A DNA stretch of 64,000 bases from Taudactylus pleione (taxonomy: Eukaryota > Chordata > Amphibia > Anura > Myobatrachidae): contig JAUIMM010002553.1 in assembly GCA_031769625.1 (NCBI GenBank), positions 25,713 to 89,712 on the forward strand, given 5' to 3'. A model generated the notes under the pieces. The model was given only the letters and a program-made list of their open reading frames with translations. It did not search any database and was not told the origin of the DNA. The translations under genes were made by a program, and so were the position numbers. Positions 53,161 through 64,000 of this stretch are shown here, piece after piece. Each line of letters starts with the position of its first letter. Within the stretch, counting starts at the first letter, position 1.

Positions 53161-55750
53161 CTCACTACTTATTTTATCTAGCCACCCAATTCACTGTAAG
53201 TCCTTTCCAGCAGTGCCTTATTCCATCATTTTCTTCTCCTAGCACTATTTATGTTCCCAGTGATCCATTTTTTCTCCTACCATTGTCTACCCTTTCCCCA
53301 CTGGTGCCTTGATCCTGTCTAACCACCCACTTGTGGGTATAGGCTTATTGTGTGTTGTTTTCTTTCTTACTCCTCCCAGTGACCCATCAGTGCTTGCATC
53401 TACCAGCCATAGTGAATCACTACACCTCACCCTCTATCTCCCCTCCCCTATCCCTTCATCTTGCCTTTGGTTGTATCCTTTTGTTTATAGTTATCCTATG
53501 TATTTATGTAAACTGTATTTCTTCTTATTATACAACAATGCAAAATACTTTTTTGATGGTGACGCTGTTTTAATCTTCTATACCCCCGAGTTCCAAGGTG
53601 CAAATATATCCATATGAATCTAATAAAGACAAGAAAGAACCACAATATAGTGTTGTTGAAGGACAATATGTAATCTTATCTGAATGTCTTTGTGATATCC
53701 CAGAGTTCTGAGCCATGCTGAATTACAATCAATGATATCCATGAAATGTAAACAAATGACATCTAAAAATATCTCAATTAAAATAGAGCCAGAGTCATAC
53801 TACGGAAATTCTTCCTACGTGTTCTGTCTTATACAAATACTAACTTCCTTAGGGGGATACATTTGTATTTATGTTTAAATACATACATTTTATAAAAGTT
53901 TTAGAAAACATTTTGAATTGTCACCAAAGCTAATAAAAGTAACAAAGTTAAGGTCACAAAAGATGGTAAGATGGTAGAAGTCTCAAGGGCTTATTTATGA
54001 AGGCTTGAAAAATGTCTGCTTTCAATTCTGTTCACTTCTTAACACACCTACCTCATTTTGTCTATTTAATAAATGTTAAAAAAAAATTCAGCATCCTCAA
54101 TGAAATCATAAAAATTTCTCAGCCAAATTCTACATTGAGAAATTTTTTTGACTCCTCCAAGCATGAGAGCGTAAATCATGGGAAAAGGGAAAAGCAGCAG
54201 ACAACAAAAATAAGGAAGCAGCCATTTTCAATAAAAACAAATGAAAAATAAAAAAATATATACTTATACAAGAACAAATATAACAAAAGTATATTATAAA
54301 AAATTTTTACAAAAAATGAATGGCACCTTAATGGATATTATTTTTTCATTTTACTCTGAAAATTTCCTCATTGGCTTTACTTATACCTCTTACCCCAATG
54401 CGCCAATGATAGCAATTTTCTTATTCCCATATAAAAAGCTAGCTGAGAAAATCTATTGAGGACCATAAACTTTATATCCAATGATTGGTGCATGAAGCCG
54501 GACAAGCAAATGTAGTCAAACAAAGCTGTTGGCATGACAACCTTTTTGCATTTCTTGTGGCAAGCTCTCAAACTTTGTATACCAAACTTTGTTTGGTTTG
54601 CTGATGAGCCAACACCACAAACTCCAGTACTGGAAAGTTTACATTCCAAACATTCTGTATAGGTCTCAATTATAGGATAAGTATACTGTTCAGTTTAATT
54701 CTAAACACAACTGGCTGAATGAGGAAATTATTCATACAGTCAGACAAAGGGCAAGCAAAAGCCTGTTACATCTGTCTCAGACCAGTCATAATGTCAGCAC
54801 AGAAGTGAGAAGGAATCTTGTTAAAGATCATTGTCTGGACTAGTACTGGTTGGTAAAGGAATTTTTCTCCAGTTTTCGGAAGCTAATCTAGGTTGTGTGT
54901 GACTAATTTATTAAGGCTGGTATTTTATTTCCTATAAATTTGATTATTTTCCCCACATATTGCTGCAATAAGAAATTAATTATTGGTGATATACAGTATA
55001 TCAATATTTTAATGCAAGGACATAGGCTCTGATAGGAGTCAAAAAAGTAAAGTTATTGCTTACGTCATTACTGTACTGCCAGGCTCGGTCTTGGCAGAGC
55101 TACTGCGCATGTGCAGCCAAACACGTCACGAGCGTGCAGCACCTATAGGCTACAATGTCTAATGCCATCAAAAGATAGTGTTAGCTATGGGAGGCAAATT
55201 CCAAAAAGTTTTGCTTTCCGTAGCTTAATACATTTGCCCAAATCACAGTCCGCATATAATTCTATGGGGAGTGCTGTGGCGATAGAAAATAGAAGGACCG
55301 CAGCAAATATCTCTGTGAATCCTCAGAAAACTATAGTTTTCGGAGTATTTTCTACAATAATGGCTTGATAGATCAGACCCTTAAAGTATTAGCAACTGTA
55401 TCACCACAAAACAGCAAGAAGAGCGGTTGGTCTATGTAAAAGGTACTTACAGTACAGTAAATATGTGCTGTAGTGTCTTCAACCATTGTCTACTCCAATT
55501 TAATGAATAGATCTTTATCATAAACAATGACTGAAACAGCAACAAAAGATAGGTGTGAAACGCCTCAGTATGACACAGCCTTTAGATGTCCAACTCGTTG
55601 AGCAGGTTTAGTAGATATGTATTCAAAATAAAATGAGTGGAAAAAGATAGTGAGCACTTCTGTAATCACATGCACTGCAGGACTGAGTAGTGAAAGCCAA
55701 ATGCAGACGCACCTCCCTTTCCCCTCCCATCACAGCTCTCACTGGCACCA
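53161..55750. other. Long AT-rich interval without recognisable genes
   Basis: CT-rich up to 53500 (possibly LINE 3' tail), then AT-rich. Several 60-98-codon frames are of the size expected by chance in AT-rich DNA and show no domain. Around 55080-55380, GAGCTACTGCGCATGTGCAG and an inverted-looking pair of GTAGCTTAATACATTTG / TTGATAGATCAGACC-type sequence suggest a small mobile-element fragment, not resolved. Confidence 0.4.
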
Positions 55751-55754
55751 CTCT

Positions 55755-55880
55755 AAAGCTGGGTACCACTATACAATGTATTGTACAATGTACCGCTCCA
55801 ACGTGAATGGGAACAATATATCGTACACTTCGTATACTGTGTACGATCGATCTGTTGGCGGATGGGAAGATGCAATGACA
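55755..55880. mobile_element. MITE fragment (AAAGCTGGGTACCACTATACAA)
   Basis: The left terminus AAAGCTGGGTACCACTATAC plus internal palindromes (ATTGTACAAT). Similar to the terminus at 3600-3632. The right end is not evident. Confidence 0.5.
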
Positions 55881-56520
55881 TGGGTCTCTGGGCATAACCT
55901 GCACCCATTTAGAATACTTATCTCTCCGTCAGGAGCGTATATATAACCGGGAACATGGTTGCAAAATCAAGCATGTTTACTATTACTTTATATTGCAGCT
56001 CAAACAACTGGATACATTTTTAATTATATATATGCTGTGTTACATTTTATCTACTGCCGATTTGTAGGCTTGTTGCAAAATGTTTTTTTTTTATACAAGC
56101 ACCATATTAAACACTCTATATTCATTTAATAACACCTACCAACTTGCGCAGTCCAGTTGTTTTTCATGTTATGGTTTTCTCTCTTTATTTCCAGAGCAGA
56201 TACTGGCTTTATTGGACTTGCTGCAGTATAAGTCTACTATATAAAGATTAACTTGTTGAAGCGCCAGGATTTTTCAGCTACCAAGAACTGAGTCGCTATT
56301 ATCTCTTTTAGCTTGTTGTATAACCAGGTATATTTTTTTGTTCTGTCAGTATGTTTTATTATATGTTACCTTTATACATTTTAGGAAAAGTGTTCCAGCC
56401 CCACTGTGGTCTTTCCCTTTCTTTGTATGTATTGTTGTATTTCTGATTATTGCTGAGTATATTGGATCGTGCACAATACATTATTTGTCATATATGGCTT
56501 TCTTGGCTATATTAGTCTTG
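55881..56520. other. AT-rich unassigned interval
   Basis: No gene seen. Confidence 0.3.
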
Positions 56521-56521
56521 G

Positions 56522-57881
56522 GGGTAAATTTACTAAGAATCGAGAGAGGTCGGGATGACCATCTCGGGTGATTTAGTGATTTTTTTCCTGCTATCAAATT
56601 TACTAAAGGTAAAGTCGGGTAAGTTAGAGAGAGATTTCTCTCATCTCACTCGTAAAACTCGGGTGAGATAGCAATCTCAAATCAAATCATCATCGGGCCA
56701 AATCGGAAGTATTTTTCATCTAAAACATACATCTCTCAAATGTACCAAGAATCGGGATGACAAGCTCGGGTGAGATAGGAGCAAACTCTGTCAAAATCAC
56801 TTTTCAAACTCTCAACCCCCTGAACTGTGAGATGGTCAGAAACATGCCCAAATCATTGTGATTTGTGCATGTTTCTTTCTGTAAATGGTTAAAATAGGGT
56901 TAATTTGTTAAAAAAAATTACGTGAGGTCCTCCCCCCCAAAAGACTAGCCTGTCCTGGTTCTTAATTTACAGGGAAAAAAATGTGTAGGGTTCCACAGTA
57001 AATTACGAACCAGCAATAGGCAACAGGGACAGAGCTGGTTTTAAATATACGGAGAAAAAAAATGACGTGAGGTTCCCCCGTATATTTAAAACCAGCCCTG
57101 GACCCTTTCTAACGGGGGACTTATGCCACAGCCAGGGGTGCCCTTTCACCGGGCCCCCCAGCCGCAGCATCAGCCCTGACCATTAGTCAGCCCAGGCCAG
57201 GGTTCCCTGGGGAGTTGGGGACCCCCCCAATAAAGGGGTCACCCTCTCCAGGGCACCCCTGGCCTAGATTGATAGCCGGGGGCTATCCCCGCCACCCCTG
57301 GGTGGTGGGTGGCAGGTTGATAGTGTTAGGTGTAGTGTAAAAATTAGAATTTTCATCATTGTCTTTACAGTGGAACTACAGGTCCCAGCAAGCCTCCCCC
57401 GCATGTTGGTACTTAAGGGCCCACTGGTACCTATAGTTCACCTGTAAAAAATGGTTAATAAAACACACAACACACCGTGAAAATAAAGCTTTATTGCATC
57501 CATAAACACACTTACACATACTCACCTGTTTCCAGATGTTCATATCCCATTATCAACGTAAAGTATCCCAACGAATTACCTGTAAAAAAAGATCCAATGC
57601 TCACCTTTATGTCCCCCGATGTTCTCCGCAGAAATCCAATATGGGCTTCGGATACAGTGTAACGACATGCTTCTGCATGCTGTTACACTGCGCTAATGTC
57701 AGCTCATGGGAAAGAGTTGACTTCAGTCCCAGGCCGCCAGCCAATCAGCAGCGGCTGACATTAGCGGCTGCTCATTGGCTGGGACCCACGTGTAGGAGCC
57801 ACTCATTGGCTAAGCCCATTGGCTAAGCGAGATAAATCACTTTGAAAATCGAGACCATCTCGAATCTTAGAAAATTTACCC
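56522..57881. mobile_element. 1,360-bp inverted-repeat element (GGGTAAATTTACTAAGA)
   Basis: The left end GGGTAAATTTACTAAGAATC and right end TCTTAGAAAATTTACCC are inverted. The interior (about 57140-57450) shares GGGGACCCCCCCAATAAAG, CTCTCCAGGGCACCCC and TGGAACTACAGGTCCCAGCA with the arms of 23529-25185, so the two are related or share an inserted module. Confidence 0.75.
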
Positions 57882-57941
57882 TTTGGTGTAAGTATGTTTG
57901 TGTGCCTCTGACAAGTAAATTAGATTCACTGGCGCAGAGAC

Positions 57942-58085
57942 GGGATGTAGTCATATTACCGGCGGCCGGGATGCCGACTTTGGAAGCCCGACCCGGGACT
58001 AAAGATAGGCATCGCAATCTTCATGTATCAGGATGTCGCTGATGGGATTTGAAACGTCGGCTAGTCAGCCGCCGGTATTTCATAC
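57942..58085. mobile_element. Short member of the telomere-like MITE family
   Basis: GGGATGTAGTCATATTACCGGCGG and CAGCCGCCGGTATTTCAT match the GGGATGTAGTT end of 10838-11200. The interior lacks the TAACCC run. Confidence 0.6.
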
Positions 58086-58266
58086 ACAACATGCAGAGAC
58101 TGGCGTGTTGGAAACATGTTCTATGTAAAACCCTGCAGAGTATGCTACTGTTTTATAAATAAAGTATGTGGCGTAATGAAGGAGAAATACTTTGTATATA
58201 GTATCTATCAATCAAATGGAAAGAAGTAACAAATGCAATGGGAAGCAGTTGAATTACTGGAGTGCA

Positions 58267-58613
58267 GGATGCCGGCGTTCAGAATGGCGCCACCGGAATC
58301 CCAACACCAGTCAGAAACCCGGCGCCAGCTTCCTGATCGCTGGCATCACGAAGGTAAGTAGTGGGTTTAGGGGGAGGGCTAGGGTTAGGCATTAGGGGGA
58401 GAGTTAGAGTTAGGCACTAGGGGGGAGGGTTATGGATAAACACTATGGGGGAGGGTTAGGTTTAGGCACTAGGGTGGGAGGTTAGGTTTAGGGTGCAGGG
58501 AGGGAGGGTTAGGATACTTACCCAACAGGTGTTGGTATCTTAACCCTGTTAGGATACCGGCGTCGGGAATCTGACCGCCGGGAATCCGAGCGCTGGCATC
58601 CTGTACCCAACCC
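58267..58613. mobile_element. 347-bp telomere-like MITE (inverse orientation)
   Basis: GGATGCCGGCGTTCAGAATG ... TGGCATCCTGTACCCAACCC. The interior GGGCTAGGGTTAGGCATTAG repeats give TTAGGG-like runs. Same family as 10838-11200 and 20618-20911, opposite strand. Weak flank similarity (GAGTGCA / AATGCA). Confidence 0.75.
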
Positions 58614-59770
58614 AAATGCAACAAGCACAAGAATCCCAATATGGGTGATGCCTCACAATTGGGTACATCTTCCAAATAGAAAAACATACAAGTGGAAAGA
58701 GTGCAGTGGGGCTGGGGTATGGCTATGTATGGCTATAAATCACATAACACTATTTTGTAAAATGTGTAAATTTACTACTGTTTATAATAAACAAAATCAC
58801 AAACCAAAAACACACACAGACAAAAAAAAATGAAATAAATATAATTAACAGTCATTTGTATAGTGCACTCATATTCTGCAGCGCTTTACAGAGAAATTAT
58901 ATCACAAGTATTAATAATCTCCAAGTGGATAAATAGATATCCATTATGTTAATTTTCCATAAAGAAAATGGCTTCTTCATTGGTTGGTGTATAGAGGTTA
59001 AAAGTAACGAAGGTTCATATATACAGTAGATATCTGTCTTTTAAGAGCAGAGTCCTTTTTATTTTACCTCAATCACTTGACCACAGCTTAATGTTGAATC
59101 GGGGGCATTATTTGCAGTCCCCAGGGCTATAATATCAATATTTTGCTACGTTGGCTTCAAATACTGTAATAAAATCAGATGGAAAGTCTCATTGAATCCA
59201 GTCAATTGTAGTAATTACAATTCAGCAGATTTTGCCCACCTGCTCCCATCCAAGCAGTGATAACACCTCTGGCTGCAGTGTTGATATTATGTAGCGCTGG
59301 TTACAGGAGGTAATATTGTGCCATATGAGGGGGAAGTTTCACCAGCTTTACTTGGTATCTGCACCTATACAGCGTGTTCCCGGCTATCACCCATAGGTAC
59401 ACGCTGCCTCCATGAGGTGCTTGGCTGGGAAATGGTATTAATATTTCTTGTTTAGGCGGTTATTTTTTGGGGTGCAGCCGATGGAGCAATTCAATTGTTG
59501 TTTCTTTTGGGCGTGATAGCCGCTGGCACTGGCATTTCTGCTCCTCAGGAGGGTGCGAGCAAAAATGTGTGATAAAGCCATTGTTATGGCGCCCAAACAG
59601 CAGCTTGGGCACCCTAACCAGCACATTAGACGGGTTTAACCATGTAACACAGCTAAAATCACTCTAATTGGGCGTGAAGATCGCAATAATTAATGAGCAA
59701 CCAAAACAATTGAATTGCAACACTGGACATCCATTAATTAGCGCCGCCTTCAAAAGAATTGATTCACCCC
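58614..59770. other. Unassigned interval before the satellite
   Basis: No gene. GGCTGGGAAATGGTATTAAT at 59425 resembles the satellite unit and may be a diverged founder. An inverted pair (GAGCAATTCAATTGTT at 59482 and AACAATTGAATTGC at 59704) encloses 59500-59700. Confidence 0.45.
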
Positions 59771-62700
59771 CACTGACTCCAACCAGTACTGGGCTGGGAA
59801 ATGGTAATAACACTTTACTGTCTGTACTCCTGTCTATCACCCGCACACTCACACTGACTCCAACCAGTACTGGGCTGGGAAATGGTAATAACACTTTACT
59901 GTCTGTACTCCTGTCTATCACCCGCACACTCACACTGACTCCAACCAGTACTGGGCTGGGAAATGGTAATAACACTTTACTGTCTGTACTCCTGTCTATC
60001 ACCCGCACACTCACACTGACTCCAACCAGAACTGGGCTGGGAAATGGTAATAACACTTTACTGTCTGTACTCCTGTCTATCACCCGCACACTCACACTGA
60101 CTCCAACCAGTACTGGGCTGGGAAATGGTAATAACACTTTACTGTCTGTACTCCTGTCTATCACCCGCACACTCACACTGACTCCAACCAGTACTGGGCT
60201 GGGAAATGGTAATAACACTTTACTGTCTGTACTCCTGTCTATCACCCGCACACTCACACTGACTCCAACCAGTACTGGGCTGGGAAATGGTAATAACACT
60301 TTACTGTCTGTACTCCTGTCTATCACCCGCACACTCACACTGACTCCAACCAGTACTGGGCTGGGAAATGGTAATAACACTTTACTGTCTGTACTCCTGT
60401 CTATCACCCGCACATTCACACTGACTCCAACCAGTACTGGGCTGGGAAATGGTAATAACACTTTACTGTCTGTACTCCTGTCTATCACCCGCACACTCAC
60501 ACTGACTCCAACCAGTACTGGGCTGGGAAATGGTAATAACACTTTACTGTCTGTACTCCTGTCTATCACCCGCACACTCACACTGACTCCAACCAGTACT
60601 GGGCTGGGAAATGGTAATAACACTTTACTGTCTGTACTCCTGTCTATCACCCGCACACTCACACTGACTCCAACCAGTACTGGGCTGGGAAATGGTAATA
60701 ACACTTTACTGTCTGTACTCCCTGTCTATCACCCGCACACTCACACTGACTCCAACCAGTACTGGGCTGGGAAATGGTAATAACACTTTACTGTCTGTAC
60801 TCCTGTCTATCACCCGCACACTCACACTGACTCCAACCAGTACTGGGCTGGGAAATGGTAATAACACTTTACTGTCTGTACTCCTGTCTATCACCCGCAC
60901 ACTCACACTGACTCCAACCAGTACTGGGCTGGGAAATGGTAATAACACTTTACTGTCTGTACTCCTGTCTATCACCCCGCACACTCACACTGACTCCAAC
61001 CAGTACTGGGCTGGGAAATGGTAATAACACTTTACTGTCTGTACTCCTGTCTATCACCCGCACATTCACACTGACTCCAACCAGTACTGGGCTGGGAAAT
61101 GGTAATAACACTTTACTGTCTGTACTCCTGTCTATCACCCGCACACTCACACTGACTCCAACCAGTACTGGGCTGGGAAATGGTAATAACACTTTACTGT
61201 CTGTACTCCTGTCTATCACCCGCACACTCACACTGACTCCAACCAGTACTGGGCTGGGAAATGGTAATAACACTTTACTGTCTGTACTCCTGTCTATCAC
61301 CCGCACACTCACACTGACTCCAACCAGTACTGGGCTGGGAAATGGTAATAACACTTTACTGTCTGTACTCCTGTCTATCACCCGCACATTCACACTGACT
61401 CCAACCAGTACTGGGCTGGGAAATGGTAATAACACTTTACTGTCTGTACTCCTGTCTATCACCCGCACACTCACACTGACTCCAACCGTACTGGGCTGGG
61501 AAATGGTAATAACACTTTACTGTCTGTACTCCTGTCTATCACCCCGCACACTCACACTGACTCCAACCAGTACTGGGCTGGGAAATGGTAATAACACTTT
61601 ACTGTCTGTACTCCTGTCTATCACCCGCACACTCACACTGACTCCAACCAGTACTGGGCTGGGAAATGGTAATAACACTTTACTGTCTGTACTCCTGTCT
61701 ATCACCCGCACATTCACACTGACTCCAACCAGTACTGGCTGGGAAATGGTAATAACACTTTACTGTCTGTACTCCTGTCTATCACCCGCACACTCACACT
61801 GACTCCAACCAGTACTGGGCTGGGAAATGGTAATAACACTTTACTGTCTGTACTCCTATCACTCGCACACTCACACTGACTCCAACCAGTGCTGGGCTGG
61901 GAAATGGTAATAACACTTTAGTGTCTGTACTCCTGTCTATCACCCGCACACTCACACTGACTCCAACCAGTACTGGGCTGGGAAATGGTAATAACACTTT
62001 ACTGTCTGTACTCCTATCACTCGCACACGTCCCCACTGACTCCAACCAGTACTGGGCTGGGAAATGGTAATAACACTTTACTGTCTGTACACCTGTCTAT
62101 CACCCGCCCACTCACACTGACTCCAATCAGTGCTGGGCTGGGAAATGGTAGTAACACTTTACTGTCTGTACTCCTGTCTATCACCCGCACACTCACACTG
62201 ACTCCCCAACCAGTGCTGGGCTGGGAAATGGTAATAACACTTTACTGTCTGTACTCCTGTCTATCACCCGCACACTCACACTGACTCCAACCAGTACTGG
62301 GCTGGGAAATGGTAATCACACTTTACTGTCTGTACTCCTATCACCCGCACACTCACACTGACTCCAACCAGTACTGGGCTGGGAAATGGTAATAACACTT
62401 TACTGTCTGTACTCCTGTCTATCACTCGCACACTCACACTGACTCCAACCAGTGCTGGGCTGGGAAATGGTAATGAAACACTTTACTGTCTGTACTCCTG
62501 TCTATCACCCGCACACTCACACTGACTCCAACCAGTACTGGGCTGGGAAATGGTAATAACACTTTACTGTCTGTACTCCTGTCTATCACCCGCACACTCA
62601 CACTGACTCCAACCAGTACTGGGGCTGGGAAATGGTAATAACACTTTACTGTCTGTTACTCCTGTCTATCACCCGCCGCACACTCACACTGACTCCAACC

Positions 62701-64000
62701 AGAACTGGGCTGGGGAAATGGTAATAACACTTTACTGTCTGTACTCCTGTCTATCACCCGCACACTCACACTGACTCCAACCAGTACTGGGCTGGGAAAT
62801 GGTAATAACACTTTACTGTCTGTACTCCTGTCTATCACCCCGCACACTCACACTGACTCCAACCAGTACTGGGCTGGGAAATGGTAATAACACTTTACTG
62901 TCTGTACTCCTGTCTATCACCCGGCACACTCACACTGACTCCAACCAGTTCACTGGGGCTGGGAAATGGTAATAACCACTTTACTGTCTGTACTCCTGTC
63001 TATCACCCGCACACTCACACTGACTCCAACCAGTACTGGGCTGGGAAATGGTAATAACACTTTACTGTCTGTACTCCTGTCTATCACCCGCACACTCACA
63101 CTGACTCCAACCAGTACTGGGCTGGGAAATGGTAATAACACTTTACTGTCTGTACTCCTGTCTATCACCCGCACACTCACACTGACTCCAACCAGTACCT
63201 GGGCTGGGAAATGGTAATAACACTTTACTGTCTGTACTCCTGTCTATCACCCGCACACTCACACTGACTCCAACCAGTACTGGGCTGGGAAATGGTAATA
63301 ACACTTTACTGTCTGTACTCCTGTCTATCACCCGCACCACCTCACACTGACTCCAACCAGTACTGGGCTGGGAAATGGTAATAACACTTTACTGTCTGTA
63401 CTCCTGTCTATCACCCGCACACTCACACTGACTCCAACCAGTACTGGGCTGGGAAATGGTAATAACACTTTACTGTCTGTACTCCTGTCTATCACCCGCA
63501 CACTCACACTGACTCCAACCAGTACTGGGCTGGGAAATGGTAATAACACTTTACTGTCTGTACTCCTGTCTATCACCCGCACACTCACACTGACTCCAAC
63601 CAGTACTGGGCTGGGAAATGGTAATAACACTTTATCTGTCTGTACTCCTGTCTATCACCCCACACTCACACTGACTCCAACCAGTACTGGGCTGGGAAAT
63701 GGTAATAACACTTTACTGTCTGTACTCCTGTCTATCACCCGCACACTCACACTGACTCCAACCAGTACTGGGCTGGGAAATGGGTAATAACACTTTACTG
63801 TCTGTACTCCTGTCTATCACCCCGCACACTCACACTGACTCCAACCAGTACTGGGCTGGGAAATGGTAATAACACTTTACTGTCTGTACTCCTGTCTATC
63901 ACCCCGCCACACTCACACTGACTTCCAACCAGTACTGGGCTGGGAAATGGTAATAACACTTTACTGTCCTGTACTCCTCTGTCCTATCACACCCGCACAC
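59771..64000 (+). repeat. 81-bp satellite array (about 52 units, runs off the window)
   Basis: Unit: CACTGACTCCAACCAGTACT-GGGCTGGGAAATGGTAATAA-CACTTTACTGTCTGTACTCC-TGTCTATCACCCGCACACT-CA. Units are nearly identical up to about 61700. Since 81 is a multiple of 3 and the unit lacks stops in some frames on both strands, long open frames of up to 370 codons arise; they are not genes. A CACATT variant recurs at 60411, 61061, 61385 and 61709, spaced by multiples of four units. From about 61850 units show deletions and single-base indels. Confidence 0.97.

Noticed and set aside
59668..60780. 370-codon + frame and 346-codon - frame in the satellite
   Set aside because: The 81-bp period is a multiple of three, so stop-free frames extend automatically on both strands. 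The protein is the same 27 residues repeated.

Overview
The window looks like 64 kb of intergenic or intronic DNA from a large vertebrate genome, most likely an amphibian and probably a frog. I infer this from the mobile-element mix: DIRS-like, Ngaro-like, Penelope-like, Gmr1-like Ty3, L1-like, L2-like and Helitron relics, several hAT families, and many short inverted-repeat elements, including ones with the 'GGGCCTGATTCAG' terminus and ones with telomere-like interiors. I see no bacterial-style operon, no CRISPR array, no tRNA or intact rRNA gene, and no intact host protein-coding gene.

Layout. 1-458 is the end of a hAT element that starts outside the window. 459-1995 is a processed pseudogene of the RNA-binding protein gene RBM7 on the minus strand. 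It is cut by a 340-bp element (10-bp target duplication) and a 442-bp element (TAA duplication), and is bounded by hAT sequence on both sides. 1996-3370 holds a hAT 3' fragment and further inverted-repeat elements. About 3960-5700 is a decayed DIRS-like retrotransposon on the minus strand. 5.8-11.5 kb is non-coding repeat mosaic. 11503-16435 is a complete-length hAT transposon (exact 8-bp duplication ATACAAAC) with a broken BED-finger transposase and a 50-bp tandem array near one end. 17.1-19 kb is TG-rich minisatellite split by a hAT-type element that contains a 170-bp-arm hairpin. 19.5-25.2 kb holds fold-back elements, another hAT-type element, a Helitron helicase fragment and a very long inverted repeat.

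25.2-36.7 kb holds microsatellites, a Ngaro-like relic with an SGNH-hydrolase segment, a 23-bp minisatellite, a Penelope-like GIY-YIG fragment near inverted terminal repeats, and a 5S-rRNA-like segment. 36759-41010 is the youngest large insertion: a Ty3-type element with two 610-bp LTRs about 98% identical. Integrase sequence precedes reverse transcriptase, as in Gmr1, and both catalytic cores have been deleted. 41528-44211 is a hAT-type element carrying two minisatellites. 44.5-58.6 kb holds small inverted-repeat elements, an L1-like and an L2-like LINE fragment, a possible retrocopied 3' UTR and a second copy of part of the long inverted repeat. 59771 to the end is an 81-bp satellite of about 52 units whose last 1.5 kb is rich in single-base indels.

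Nothing here works as a pathway. The interest lies in nested insertion history, a hidden retrogene, a deleted but still largely open retroelement reading frame, and several structured non-coding repeats. Family names rest on motif recognition by eye; no database search was run.
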